Source of the DNA: an uncultured Lachnospiraceae bacterium
GTDB taxonomy: Bacteria > Bacillota > Clostridia > Lachnospirales > Lachnospiraceae
Assembly (NCBI GenBank): GCA_947652735.1
Contig: CANTEG010000011.1
Coordinates: forward strand, 26,036 to 90,035
Length of the DNA stretch: 64,000 nt
Direction: 5' to 3'
The notes beneath the pieces are model-generated. The model made no database searches, had not been told where the DNA came from, and saw only the letters and a list, made by a program, of their open reading frames with translations. This document shows, one piece after another, positions 46,950 to 58,240 of the stretch (position 1 is its first letter; each line of letters opens with the position of its first letter). A program made the position numbers and the translations under genes.

Positions 46950-49334
46950 ATGACATTAAAATTAATAAAAGGCAATCTGAAGAGAAATATACAAAAGACA
47001 ATCATCTCCATCATCGGCATCTGTATTTCAGTCATGCTTATATTTGTGGCAATCAATACATATGTGTCTTTCCAGAATATGCGTCTGGAAAATGCATACG
47101 ATGCCTATGGGGAATACAACCTGCTGTTACATGAGGTAGACCAGGGAACCTATGAATGGGTAAGAAGCAGGTCTGACAGGTATACCCATGTGGGAGTCGA
47201 AAAAATCATCGGAATGACAGATACTCAGGTAGGTATAGTGGAAAGTGGAAAGAATGCAACTGAAATGAACGGATACAGGCTGGTGGACGGAACATTTCCC
47301 AATCAGGCAGGGGAGGTGGCAATCTCTGCCACTGCAAGAATTGGCGAAGAGTTTATAATCGGCAACTATAATGTGGGCGACAGCATTGAGCTGAATGGCA
47401 ACAGTTACATTATTTCGGGAATTCTGGACGATTATGATTTCAGTACGTCAGAAACCTATAAGGTGGCACTGACAAAAAGTGAAACGGAAACAGGCAGATA
47501 TAACATATACCTGCACTGCGCAGGCAAAAGAGAGTACCAACGTGCCTTAAAGGAAATCAAACAGTATTTACAACTGGATGAAAGCAGCATGATACGCGGA
47601 GATAAAGAATATGGCTTTCTTTTGGGATGTACGCTGATTATAAATGAGAGCCTTAACATTGTGGAGCTGGAGGGCGGGGGCGGACTTCAGGATACGAATA
47701 TCAGGCATCTGCTGTTATTCTTTGCCGCCATTTTGGTATCGACGTCCGTGATTTTATCACTTCACCTGTTTACATCATATTTGCACGGCAGGAACAAACA
47801 GCAGGGAATCCTGCTCAGTCTCGGATTTTCCAACTCATACATATCCTGCATTTATTTTGTGGAATGCCTGCTTTTGGTAGTGATTGGCTGTCTGCTGGGA
47901 ATTTTATTCGGGCGGTTTCTGACCGTATTTTTGTTTGACTGCATCCAAAATATGCGGGTCAGCAGGCTGGAACATTTTGAACCGCAGTTCACACCGCAGT
48001 CATATATGCTTGCAGCTTTTGTAAGCCTTGCGGGTTTTCTTTGCGGACTGGTGCCTGTACTTATCAGGACCATGAATGCAGGTATTAATGAAATGATAAA
48101 AACAAGAAGAAAAAAATACCGTGATCCCGCGGCAGGAGTAAATAAACGCAGGCGTAAGTTTATAACGTTAAAATATTTTCACAAGGACAGCTATCCATTT
48201 GAAAAGTTGTGCATTTACATGTCAATGGTTATGATAGGGATTAGTGTTATGTTGTTGATTTATGTAAACAAGTATGTGAATTACATACTTTCCCACAGTG
48301 AGAAATATGAAACTAAATTTGACCTGGTATCAGATGACATCAGTGGAATGGACGGGTTTGAAAAGCTGATACCAGGGGTGACGTATTATGATATGGTTTA
48401 TGATACAATGGGAAAATTTCACATCAGTAAGGATAATATTAATGAGCAATATATAGATGAACTCCCATTACATGGAGGTAATATCATATCGTGTGAGATT
48501 GTGGGGGCAAGCGAGCAGCAGTACAATAATAAAATTGAGTCGGAATCAGGGATGAACTATGAGGAGTTTGTTGATGCAGGCGGTGCCATTGTCATTGACA
48601 ATTGGGGAGGAGGAGACGACCGTATCTTAAAGGAGTTGCCGGAAAGCTTACAGTATAACGGAAGACAGGACTATGAATTTGGGATTATATATGACCCGGG
48701 GGAAGTGAAGGTAGTAGGGCGTGGTAAATTTAAAAACTGGAATGACCAAAGAGGCATATCCATCATTGTCCCTGACAAGATGTTTCTGGAAAAGTTTGAT
48801 TATACAAATGTAATGATAAGGATAAATGTGAATGATGGATATGAAATTGAAGCAGCGGAAATGCTGAATCAGTGTTCATTTGAATATAGCTATTCCTTTC
48901 ATGACCATGTGACGGAATATATAAAAGAGCAGGATAACAATACGACAATCCGTGTGTATACCTATGGGGTTTTAGTGTTTGTCACGGTCATGAATTTGTT
49001 TATCATTGTGTATGTAAACGGTCTGGTGTATGTGCGGAGGAGAAGGAATCTGTCGGTGTTGAAGACTTTGGGACATTCGGATATGAGTATTATGCTACCC
49101 CTGATATTGGAGGCACTGTCTGAAAGTGTCGTTGCCGCCATCCTGTCGGTATTTATCAGTAAGGTTGCCTCAAAACGGTTGCTTCCGTCCGTAACCCAAA
49201 GTGTAATCTTTACAGGTGGAGCACAGAGTATTTTGTATGTACTGCTGTTTTTGCTTGCGATGCAGATGATAGCGGTTGTGGTCATATTTATGCGGGTACG
49301 AAAGCAGCGTATGATATATGATTTAAGAGAATGA
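46950..49334 (+). CDS. FtsX-domain ABC permease, long form
   Basis: The 794-residue permease has about eight membrane segments in the arrangement 1 + 3 + 1 + 3 (near 17-37, 255-275, 300-325, 345-370, 420-445, 665-690, 715-735, 755-780) with two large extracellular parts (about 40-250 and 450-660). That is two FtsX units fused, as in LolC/MacB-related exporters. It pairs with the ATPase upstream; a small secreted protein follows, a possible substrate or partner. By eye, Leu codons are mostly CTG and TTA here whereas neighbouring genes favour CTT, suggesting transfer. Confidence 0.92.
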   Translation: MTLKLIKGNLKRNIQKTIISIIGICISVMLIFVAINTYVSFQNMRLENAYDAYGEYNLLLHEVDQGTYEWVRSRSDRYTHVGVEKIIGMTDTQVGIVESGKNATEMNGYRLVDGTFPNQAGEVAISATARIGEEFIIGNYNVGDSIELNGNSYIISGILDDYDFSTSETYKVALTKSETETGRYNIYLHCAGKREYQRALKEIKQYLQLDESSMIRGDKEYGFLLGCTLIINESLNIVELEGGGGLQDTNIRHLLLFFAAILVSTSVILSLHLFTSYLHGRNKQQGILLSLGFSNSYISCIYFVECLLLVVIGCLLGILFGRFLTVFLFDCIQNMRVSRLEHFEPQFTPQSYMLAAFVSLAGFLCGLVPVLIRTMNAGINEMIKTRRKKYRDPAAGVNKRRRKFITLKYFHKDSYPFEKLCIYMSMVMIGISVMLLIYVNKYVNYILSHSEKYETKFDLVSDDISGMDGFEKLIPGVTYYDMVYDTMGKFHISKDNINEQYIDELPLHGGNIISCEIVGASEQQYNNKIESESGMNYEEFVDAGGAIVIDNWGGGDDRILKELPESLQYNGRQDYEFGIIYDPGEVKVVGRGKFKNWNDQRGISIIVPDKMFLEKFDYTNVMIRINVNDGYEIEAAEMLNQCSFEYSYSFHDHVTEYIKEQDNNTTIRVYTYGVLVFVTVMNLFIIVYVNGLVYVRRRRNLSVLKTLGHSDMSIMLPLILEALSESVVAAILSVFISKVASKRLLPSVTQSVIFTGGAQSILYVLLFLLAMQMIAVVVIFMRVRKQRMIYDLRE

Positions 49335-49366
49335 TGATGTACTATTAAGAGAAGGGGGAGATGGGA

Positions 49367-49774
49367 ATGAAAGTAAAAGTAAAGCTTGTGGCATTGATGC
49401 TTATGGCAGCTTATTGCATTGTGCCAAGTAATACGTTAACTGCGAATGCTGCATCGACTTCAAAGACAGTTGCAGTTCATGCAAATATTTGGACAGTTCA
49501 TGGCATATATACCAAGTCTGTTTCGTCAAAAACAGTGAAGGCTACAAACTATGCTGGATATGGTAAGTATGCATATTGTTATGGACAGGTAAGGTCTGAT
49601 ATATCAGGTGCTTGGTCAACATATACGTCAAATTATAAATTGCATAAAGATAATATACAAAGGAACATGACCTTATCAAACACAATTGATGCAGATAAAA
49701 ATATAAGTTTAAGGTTGATAGGTGCAGATGGACAAGAAGGTGACGATAATAACAACATTAACTTCAATTATTAA
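49367..49774 (+). CDS. Small secreted protein of unknown function (possible substrate of the ABC system)
   Basis: The 135-residue protein has a clear signal peptide ending ANA-AS near residue 29. The mature part (~107 residues) is rich in Tyr, Ser, Lys and Asn, with alternating hydrophobic residues suggesting a beta-sandwich and no useful Cys pair. ATG 49367 is eight bases after GGGGGAG; ATG 49361 is too close. It lies 32 bases after the permease gene. The layout (ABC ATPase, permease, secreted small beta protein) recalls lactococcin-972-type loci, but the sequence does not show that family's pattern clearly. Confidence 0.7.
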   Translation: MKVKVKLVALMLMAAYCIVPSNTLTANAASTSKTVAVHANIWTVHGIYTKSVSSKTVKATNYAGYGKYAYCYGQVRSDISGAWSTYTSNYKLHKDNIQRNMTLSNTIDADKNISLRLIGADGQEGDDNNNINFNY

Positions 49775-50005
49775 TTCTTTTTAATGAAACTTTAAGTAAA
49801 CATTTTAAATCATATATTAATCAATGGGCTTTATATTGATGAGGTTATTTTGCATTGGTATAAAGCCCAATATATATTAGTATTAAATTTCCCTGGTGTT
49901 TAAAGAATCAAAACTAGGATAATGAGCTTATTGATTTGTATAAAACGATGATTTATACTTTTTAAATACAGACGTGAAATATTACGAAATAAAGGATAAA
50001 CAAAA
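49775..50005 (+). other. Gap with a long hairpin between the two ABC units
   Basis: GGGCTTTATATTGATG (49826-49841) pairs through two G-T pairs with CATTGGTATAAAGCCC (49853-49868). It may terminate or stabilise the upstream transcript, but AATATATATT follows rather than a T-run. No gene or clear promoter was seen in the remainder. Confidence 0.5.
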
Positions 50006-51206
50006 ATGAATTACGTGCACTTTTTAATACGGAAAAATAAAGAACGGTTTGGAACATTTGTCATATATACTATATTGATTGGGTTGTTTACCGCTTTTTT
50101 TGGCTTTACATTAGGGGAAGTGGGCTATGAGCAGGAAGGAATAAAACTTCTTAAGGATATGGAAGACTGTTGCTTTATTGTGTCATATGTGGATGAAAGC
50201 ATATTATACAATAATAGTACATTATGTGACGAAAATGAATGGTACAATGAAAGTCCTTTTATTACGGTAGATAAGCTTCCTAAAAAGGAAGGAATGACAT
50301 ATGATGCAGGCGTTTTTCGGCTTGATGAAATGTGGAGTGATGCTGATATTTTATCATCGTCACAGCTTTTTGCATCACATATAAATTAGAATTTATCAGA
50401 GGGCAAAGGGTTTACAAATAATCCCAATGAGGTGATTTTACTAGGTAATAAAGGATATTATCAGGTGGGGGGACGCAATAAGCATTAAAAATGATGAGGA
50501 TGAAGTAGTTTGTCAATGTGAGGTCGTGGGAATAAATAGATATCCTGTTTTTTTGGGTGAGAAGGGTACTATAGGTACAGAATATATTGAATATGATGAT
50601 TTTACATGTGCAATACCTTTCGCTTTTGTAACTGAAAATTACAGAAACGATGTGGACGGTGAAACATTATTTTTAAATCCAAAGAATCCTATTGCATATA
50701 ATTATAATCCGCAAAACGTAAGTTATATTTTTGCTGATAATGTTGACACACAAAATAAAAAAGAAGTATTTAATGAGTTTGCGGAATATGGACAACTGGA
50801 TTTAGTGAGCGATTTGCAAAATGAAAAGATGTCTTTTTGGGATATGGATACGTCAGTCATGGATGTATGTCTTCTAATTATATTCATATGCGGAGTCATT
50901 GTTCATAATTACTTGACTATCGTTAGAAATCAACGGGAATATGGCATTTACTATATGCTTGGAATGAGCTGGAACAAGCTTGTTGCTTTGTTATCACTCC
51001 AGAATATATTTGCATTTATATGCGGATTTTTACTTGGAAGCTCATTTGTTTATCGTACATCATTTAAGGAAGATATATTATTCATATGGAAAAACCAGCT
51101 TGGTATTCTGGCAGGGGTTTTAGGAATTTATTTGATATCTATTGTGCCGGTTTTACTGAAAATGCGAAAGCTGGACCCTGTTACGTTGCTGATAAAAGAG
51201 GAGTAG
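50006..51206 (+). pseudogene. Decayed FtsX-type ABC permease
   Basis: Two pieces of one permease lie in tandem. The first (50006-50389) has an N-terminal membrane segment and the start of an extracellular domain and ends in TAG at 50387-50389. Past this TAG the same frame continues with sensible protein (NLSEGKGFTNNPNEVILLGN, then KGYYQVG) until a run of six G at 50467-50472. Dropping one G restores the frame to GDAISIKNDEDEVVCQCEVV and the rest of the permease, with three membrane segments and the C-terminus KLDPVTLLIKEE (51206). So one in-frame stop and one frameshift break it. The downstream partner permease and ATPase genes are intact. Confidence 0.85.
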
Positions 51207-51207
51207 T

Positions 51208-52224
51208 ATGAGAAAAATTTTGATAGAGAGCATAAAGCATTACAGAAAATTGATGATTGCTTGTATTATAGTTACCATGCTTGTCTATGGTGCAACACAG
51301 GTGATGCTTACATATTATTATCATGATATTATATCAAATCAGGACGAAGCAAGGTACAACCAATGCGAAATTTCTTTCTTACAGCCGATAACAGTTGGCA
51401 CACTGTCATGGATTGAGGATTATTGCACAGAAAATATACCTGATTATGACATGTCAGCATATGTTGTGGGTGAAATGGATGGAGTGCATATTATTGCTGT
51501 AAAATCGGGAGATGAAGCAAAGGTCTGCAAGGATGCAAAGGTGCTTGAAGCTGGTGAGGCGATTGTTATGTCAGGCTTTTGGCCAATGTTCGAAGAACAG
51601 TACAGTGGTTATGGGTGTATTGGGACATCAAATGTTATGGTATGTGGGTGTACACCACTTTTTGTTGGAGCTGTTATATCCGTGAAATCAGCAGAGCCGA
51701 TGTCTGTTGGAACTATGGCTATTGCATGCACAAGACCCATAACACATAGTGACAAGGGTAGAATAAAAAAGGCATTTAAAAGTATGAATATTGATGCTGA
51801 TATAAGTTACATGACAGAGTTTAAATGGTTATTAGAAAATGTGGGATTTTATAAGGCTTCTGTAATACTTGGACTGGGAATCATCATTTTCGCATTGCTG
51901 TCAATTGGTATATTGGTAAGCTATATGATTCAGAAGCAGAAAAAAGAAATCATTGTATTTATGTTGTGCGGAGCAAATATAAAGCATCTTAGGCGGTTTT
52001 ATATTGGGGAGTATATGATTATGCAGTTTATATCCTTGTTATTAGGATGTGGGTTGGCATTTATTCTGGTAAGATTCGCGGGGATATTTGAATTTCATAA
52101 TGTGTATGTTCTGCCATTGATTTTCTGTATTATGATTTCTGTACTTTGCGGATTGATGGGTGGAATCATGATTAACAGGTTACTGAAAAAAGATATAAAT
52201 ACACATTGGAGGAAGCTTACATGA
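51208..52224 (+). CDS. FtsX-type ABC permease, partner subunit
   Basis: The 338-residue protein has an N-terminal membrane segment (about 13-33), an extracellular domain (about 40-205) and three C-terminal membrane segments (about 215-238, 267-290, 298-320), the standard half-size FtsX layout. Its start is two bases after the decayed permease stop, and its stop overlaps the ATPase start (ATGA). It would normally pair with the decayed permease as a heterodimer. Confidence 0.88.
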   Translation: MRKILIESIKHYRKLMIACIIVTMLVYGATQVMLTYYYHDIISNQDEARYNQCEISFLQPITVGTLSWIEDYCTENIPDYDMSAYVVGEMDGVHIIAVKSGDEAKVCKDAKVLEAGEAIVMSGFWPMFEEQYSGYGCIGTSNVMVCGCTPLFVGAVISVKSAEPMSVGTMAIACTRPITHSDKGRIKKAFKSMNIDADISYMTEFKWLLENVGFYKASVILGLGIIIFALLSIGILVSYMIQKQKKEIIVFMLCGANIKHLRRFYIGEYMIMQFISLLLGCGLAFILVRFAGIFEFHNVYVLPLIFCIMISVLCGLMGGIMINRLLKKDINTHWRKLT

Positions 52225-52907
52225 CAATAGTGAAAATGAGTAAGGTTAGTAAAATATATAATAAGGGTAAAAAGAATCAGTTTAAGGCATTGAATGAAAT
52301 TGATTTTAGTGTTGAGGAGGGGGATATGATTGCCATAAGGGGGAGCTCTGGTGCAGGAAAATCTACACTCCTTCATATTATGGGCTGTATGGATACACAA
52401 ACCTCAGGACATTATTATTTTTGTGGAGACTATGTAAAGGATATGAGTCAGCAGCAAAAGGCGGTAATCCGAAACAAAAAAATTGGATTTGTATTGCAGG
52501 ATTTTGGGTTGCTGGAGTATCAGAGTGTGTTGGATGCCGTTTCATTGCCACTATTATTTTCCAATGAAATACCTGTCAGTAAAATGAAAAAGCACTGCTT
52601 GGAGTATTTGGCGGAGGTTGGACTTCAAGGGTACGCCACAAAGGTAGTTAATGAGCTTTCGGGAGGAGAAAAACAGCGGGTTGCCATTGCAAGGGCATTG
52701 GTAAATAATCCGTCACTGATTTTGGCAGACGAGCCGACAGGGGCATTAGATGAAGAAAATGCACATAATATAATGAAGCTTCTGCAAAGGTTGAATGCAG
52801 ACGGAAGGACAGTGGTAATTGTAACCCACGATTCCGATGTTGCCAGTATGTGTAAAACCCAAATTACGATGAAATACGGAGAATTAAGAAGCGATGATGA
52901 AAAATAG
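52221..52907 (+). CDS. ABC transporter ATP-binding protein (second unit)
   Basis: The 228-residue ATPase has Walker A GSSGAGKSTLLHI, signature LSGGEKQRVAIARAL, Walker B LILADEPTGALDEE and the switch His in VTHDSD. The class is LolD/MacB type. The ATG at 52221 overlaps the permease stop and has GGAGG upstream. It is not the same as the ATPase at 46257 (only moderate similarity), so the two are separate transporters. Confidence 0.94.
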   Translation: MTIVKMSKVSKIYNKGKKNQFKALNEIDFSVEEGDMIAIRGSSGAGKSTLLHIMGCMDTQTSGHYYFCGDYVKDMSQQQKAVIRNKKIGFVLQDFGLLEYQSVLDAVSLPLLFSNEIPVSKMKKHCLEYLAEVGLQGYATKVVNELSGGEKQRVAIARALVNNPSLILADEPTGALDEENAHNIMKLLQRLNADGRTVVIVTHDSDVASMCKTQITMKYGELRSDDEK

Positions 52908-53039
52908 GTTTTGCATATATTGTGTAATGACAAAACAGAAAGTAAGGTGTATACTTTATACTTAATAGATAATTGGGAATTTTAATATATTACATATGTG
53001 TTTTGTCATAAAATTCAACAAAAGAGGGGAGTGTTGTGT

Positions 53040-53249
53040 GTGTATGACAGGATTGCCACTGGAAAGAGATTGAAATCTTTGCGGTGTATAACTGGAAAAT
53101 CACAGTATGAGGTGTCGAAGGAACTTGGAGTATCAGTAGAGACAATCCGTAAGCTTGAGCAAGGGAAAAGGGGGATGTCTGTAGAAATATTAGATTCGTT
53201 AAGTAACTATTACGATACGAAAATAGACTATATAGTATATGGTGATTAA
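53040..53249 (+). CDS. Small XRE-family transcriptional regulator
   Basis: The 69-residue protein is essentially one Cro/C1-type helix-turn-helix: KSQYEVSKELGVSVETIRKLEQGKRGMSVEILDSL. The GTG at 53040 has GAGGGGA nine bases upstream; other in-frame GTG/TTG codons at 53031 and 53034 are too close to it. It lies just after the ABC island and may regulate it. It is closed by a terminator at 53267. Confidence 0.82.
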   Translation: MYDRIATGKRLKSLRCITGKSQYEVSKELGVSVETIRKLEQGKRGMSVEILDSLSNYYDTKIDYIVYGD

Positions 53250-53266
53250 ATGTGATTGCTTTTTAT

Positions 53267-53302
53267 GCTGTCTGTCCAAATGATTGGATAGGCAGCTTTT
53301 TT
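53267..53302 (+). terminator. Terminator between the XRE gene and the hrcA operon
   Basis: GCTGTCTGTCCA pairs with TGGATAGGCAGC (two G-T pairs) around AATGAT, then TTTTTTC. Confidence 0.9.
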
Positions 53303-53324
53303 CTTTAAAATTGTATTTTTATGC

Positions 53325-53353
53325 TTGACAACAACTATATGTAGTGATAGATT
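53325..53353 (+). promoter_or_regulatory. hrcA operon promoter
   Basis: TTGACA (53325-53330), 17 bases, TAGATT (53348-53353). The CIRCE operator begins 13 bases downstream, so it covers the start of transcription. Confidence 0.8.
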
Positions 53354-53365
53354 ATCTTATATAGA

Positions 53366-53392
53366 TTAGCACTCAAATTAAATGAGTGCTAA
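53366..53392 (+). promoter_or_regulatory. CIRCE operator of the hrcA-grpE-dnaK-dnaJ operon
   Basis: A perfect TTAGCACTC-N9-GAGTGCTAA inverted repeat, identical in both arms to the groESL copy. It gives HrcA control of its own operon. Confidence 0.97.
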
Positions 53393-53423
53393 TAACAGGG
53401 TTCAACATAGGAAGGGTGATGAT

Positions 53424-54467
53424 ATGGAGCTTGATGAGCGTAAGAAAAAAATCCTTAAGGCCATTATAGCGAATTACCTGGAAACAGGTGAACCGGTTGG
53501 TTCACGTACAATTTCAAAATACACGGATTTGAATTTAAGCTCTGCTACAATCAGAAATGAGATGGCTGACTTGGAGGAGATGGGTTACATTATACAACCA
53601 CATACCTCCGCAGGAAGAATTCCCACGGATATGGGGTACAGATTTTATGTGGACAGTCTCATGGAAGAAAAGGTGGATGTGGAGGAAGAAAAAAGTTCCC
53701 TTCTTGAGCGCGTTGACAGGATGGAGCTTTTGCTCAAGCAGGTTGCCAAGGTGCTGGCGTACAATACAAATTATGCAACTATGGTTACTGCACCTAAATA
53801 TAAAAAAACAGTGAAATTTATACAGCTTTCAAAGGTTGATATTGACAATCTTTTGGCTGTCATTGTGGTTGAGGGCAACATAATTAAGAATAAGCTGATA
53901 GATGTAAATGTGGAGCTGGATAACGAGGATGTCCTGAAGTTTAATATACTTCTTAATACATTTCTTCAGGGGGCATCATTGGAGGATATCAATTTAGAAA
54001 TGATACAGGCAATGAAAGCACAGTCTGGTGAATATGCCCCTATTCTTGAGGATATATTTTCGGGGATTGTGGATGCCATCCATGATGCAAATGAACTGGA
54101 AATATATACCAGCGGTGCCACAAACATCCTAAAATATCCTGAGATAGGGGATATAAGGAAAACAAGTGAGTTGCTTGAAACGTTTGAAGATAAAAATGAA
54201 CTGTCACATCTTATAGAAGAAACGGTAAGTAAGGCAGACGGGACGGGAATTCAGGTGTATATCGGCGAGGAGGCACCGGGACAAAATATGAAAGACTGTT
54301 CCATTGTAACAGCCACATATAAGATGCCTGAGGGAGCCGAGGGCACAATTGGTATATTAGGTCCCAAAAGGATGGATTACAAAAAGGTTGTAAGTACACT
54401 GAAAAATCTTACGATTGAGTTAGATGAGATATTTAAAAAAGGTGAAGGGGTGAATGATGATGGCTAA
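53424..54467 (+). CDS. hrcA: Heat-inducible repressor HrcA
   Basis: The 347-residue repressor has an N-terminal winged helix (VGSRTISKYTDLNLSSATIR, then EEMGYIIQPHTSAGRIPT) and a C-terminal GAF-like dimer domain. It binds CIRCE and depends on GroEL for activity. The ATG at 53424 follows GGAAGGGTG; an upstream in-frame ATG at 53382 lies inside the CIRCE and is rejected. It overlaps grpE. Confidence 0.96.
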   Translation: MELDERKKKILKAIIANYLETGEPVGSRTISKYTDLNLSSATIRNEMADLEEMGYIIQPHTSAGRIPTDMGYRFYVDSLMEEKVDVEEEKSSLLERVDRMELLLKQVAKVLAYNTNYATMVTAPKYKKTVKFIQLSKVDIDNLLAVIVVEGNIIKNKLIDVNVELDNEDVLKFNILLNTFLQGASLEDINLEMIQAMKAQSGEYAPILEDIFSGIVDAIHDANELEIYTSGATNILKYPEIGDIRKTSELLETFEDKNELSHLIEETVSKADGTGIQVYIGEEAPGQNMKDCSIVTATYKMPEGAEGTIGILGPKRMDYKKVVSTLKNLTIELDEIFKKGEGVNDDG

Positions 54468-55137
54468 ATCAAATAGCGGAAAATCAGGAAAGAAAGTGGT
54501 TACTGATAAGGAGCTTAAGGATGTTGCTGCCGAGGAAGTTGCAGCTACGGACGAGGCACCTGCGGTAGAAGGTACAGATGTTGCTGTTGATGAAGTTGAG
54601 GAGGTACCTTCGGACAATCCTGAGGCAGCTATGGCGGCTAAGCCAAAGCCGGTTCCTAAGGGAAGCAGACGGGGAAATAAGTCTTTGATGCTTGAACTTG
54701 AGAAAGTAAAGGAAATAGCCCAAGGGAATGAAGACAAATATAAAAGGCTTCTTGCAGAGTTTGACAATGCAAGACAGAGAAATGAAAAAGAATCAAAGAA
54801 AATGTATGATATCGGTGCAAAAGAGGTATTAGAGAAGCTGCTTCCTGTAGTAGATAACTTTGAGAGAGCACTTGACAGTATCCCTGAGGAGGATAAGGAA
54901 AGAGGCTTTGAACAGGGTGTTGACAAAATATACAGACAGCTTATGGTATACCTTGAAAGCATTGAGGTAGTTCCGATGAATGCAGTTGGAACAGCATTTA
55001 ACCCGGATTTGCACAACGCAGTTATCCATGTTGAGGATGAGGCATATGGTGAAAATGTTGTTGTAGAGGAAATGCAAAAGGGCTATATGTATAAAGATCA
55101 AGTATTAAGACATAGTATGGTAAAGGTTGCAAACTAA
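54454..55137 (+). CDS. grpE: Nucleotide exchange factor GrpE
   Basis: The 227-residue protein has an acidic disordered N-terminus (~70 residues), a long helix (about 75-140) with RLLAEFDNARQRNEKE and a C-terminal beta domain with FNPDLHNAVIHVED. GrpE releases ADP from DnaK. The start is one of three ATG codons at 54454, 54457 or 54460; all overlap the hrcA stop. Spacing from AAGGGG favours the later two slightly. Confidence 0.95.
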   Translation: MMMAKSNSGKSGKKVVTDKELKDVAAEEVAATDEAPAVEGTDVAVDEVEEVPSDNPEAAMAAKPKPVPKGSRRGNKSLMLELEKVKEIAQGNEDKYKRLLAEFDNARQRNEKESKKMYDIGAKEVLEKLLPVVDNFERALDSIPEEDKERGFEQGVDKIYRQLMVYLESIEVVPMNAVGTAFNPDLHNAVIHVEDEAYGENVVVEEMQKGYMYKDQVLRHSMVKVAN

Positions 55138-55160
55138 AACATAATAATTTTTAATCATAA

Positions 55161-57029
<1,869 letters not shown>

Positions 57030-57079
57030 TTGATAACACGAAAAAATATTTCCAGGAAAGAAATTAAGGGTGAATGTAG

Positions 57080-58240
57080 ATGGCTGATAAGAGAGATTAT
57101 TATGAAGTGCTTGGCGTCACAAAAGGCGTCACTGATGCTGAGTTAAAAAAGGCTTACCGTAAGGTAGCCAAGAAATACCATCCCGACACGAATCCGGGCG
57201 ATGCGGAGGCTGAGGAAAAGTTTAAGGAAGCTGCCGAGGCATATGCCGTATTGTCAGACCCGGAAAAACGGTCAAAGTATGATCAGTTTGGTCACGCTGC
57301 CTTTGAGCAGGGCGGTGGTCCTGGCGGATTTGGCGGATTTGACTTCGCAGATATGGGAGATATTTTCGGAGATATTTTCGGAGATATGTTTGGAGGAGGC
57401 TCCAGACACCGCCAGTCAAATGGGCCAATTAAGGGAGCAAATATTAAAACTACGGTTCGTGTATCCTTTGAGGAGGCAGTTTTTGGTACTCAGGAGGAGC
57501 TTGAGCTTCCTCTGAAGGATGAGTGTGATGTATGTAAGGGCAGTGGCTCACAGCCTGGTCATCAGCCAGAAACCTGTTCAAAGTGTGCAGGAAAGGGTCA
57601 GGTTGTGTTTACACAGCAGTCCCTGTTTGGTATGGCGAGAACGGTTCAGACATGTCCGGACTGTGGTGGTTCAGGTAAAATTGTAAAATATAAATGTAGT
57701 AACTGTGCAGGAACAGGATTTGTAAAGAGCAAAAAGAAAATTCAGGTTGCTGTGCCAGCAGGTATAGATAACGGACAGAGTATCCGTATCAGGGAAAAGG
57801 GAGAACCAGGAACAAACGGTGGCGGTAGAGGCGATCTTCTTGTTACTGTTTTGGTTGACAGACATCCTACTTTCCAGAGACAGGAGTACGATCTGTATTC
57901 CTCAGAGCCAATAAGCTTTACACAGGCGGCACTCGGTGGAAAGGTTACGATAACTACCATCGATGGACCTTATGAGCTTGATATCAAGCCGGGTACACAG
58001 ACTGACACAAAGGTTAAGCTTAAGGGAAAGGGTGTTCCTACACTCCGTAACAAAACCGTGCGTGGCGACCATTATGTAACACTTGTTGTACAGGTTCCTG
58101 ATAAGCTTACGGAGGAGCAAAAGTCGATACTTAACCAGTATGCAAATACTACAACCGTAAATGCAAGGTCATCAACGGATTCAGCAGGAAAATTCAGCTT
58201 TGGTGACCATAAGAAGAAAAAGGGATTTAAAAAATTATGA
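57080..58240 (+). CDS. dnaJ: Chaperone protein DnaJ (Hsp40)
   Basis: The 386-residue protein has a J domain with the HPD motif ([10 protein letters not shown]), a Gly/Phe-rich segment with the repeated [14 protein letters not shown], and four CxxCxGxG motifs ([32 protein letters not shown]) that bind two zinc ions. It stimulates DnaK. The TGA overlaps the start of prmA (ATGA). Confidence 0.98.
   Translation: MADKRDYYEVLGVTKGVTDAELKKAYRKVAKKYHPDTNPGDAEAEEKFKEAAEAYAVLSDPEKRSKYDQFGHAAFEQGGGPGGFGGFDFADMGDIFGDIFGDMFGGGSRHRQSNGPIKGANIKTTVRVSFEEAVFGTQEELELPLKDECDVCKGSGSQPGHQPETCSKCAGKGQVVFTQQSLFGMARTVQTCPDCGGSGKIVKYKCSNCAGTGFVKSKKKIQVAVPAGIDNGQSIRIREKGEPGTNGGGRGDLLVTVLVDRHPTFQRQEYDLYSSEPISFTQAALGGKVTITTIDGPYELDIKPGTQTDTKVKLKGKGVPTLRNKTVRGDHYVTLVVQVPDKLTEEQKSILNQYANTTTVNARSSTDSAGKFSFGDHKKKKGFKKL

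Noticed and set aside
49367-49774. Lactococcin-972-family bacteriocin
   Set aside because: The locus layout is similar, but the mature sequence lacks a clear family pattern, so only the layout is noted.
49826-49868. Intrinsic terminator after the small secreted protein
   Set aside because: The stem is long, but the following bases are AATATATATT rather than a T-run; kept only as a hairpin.
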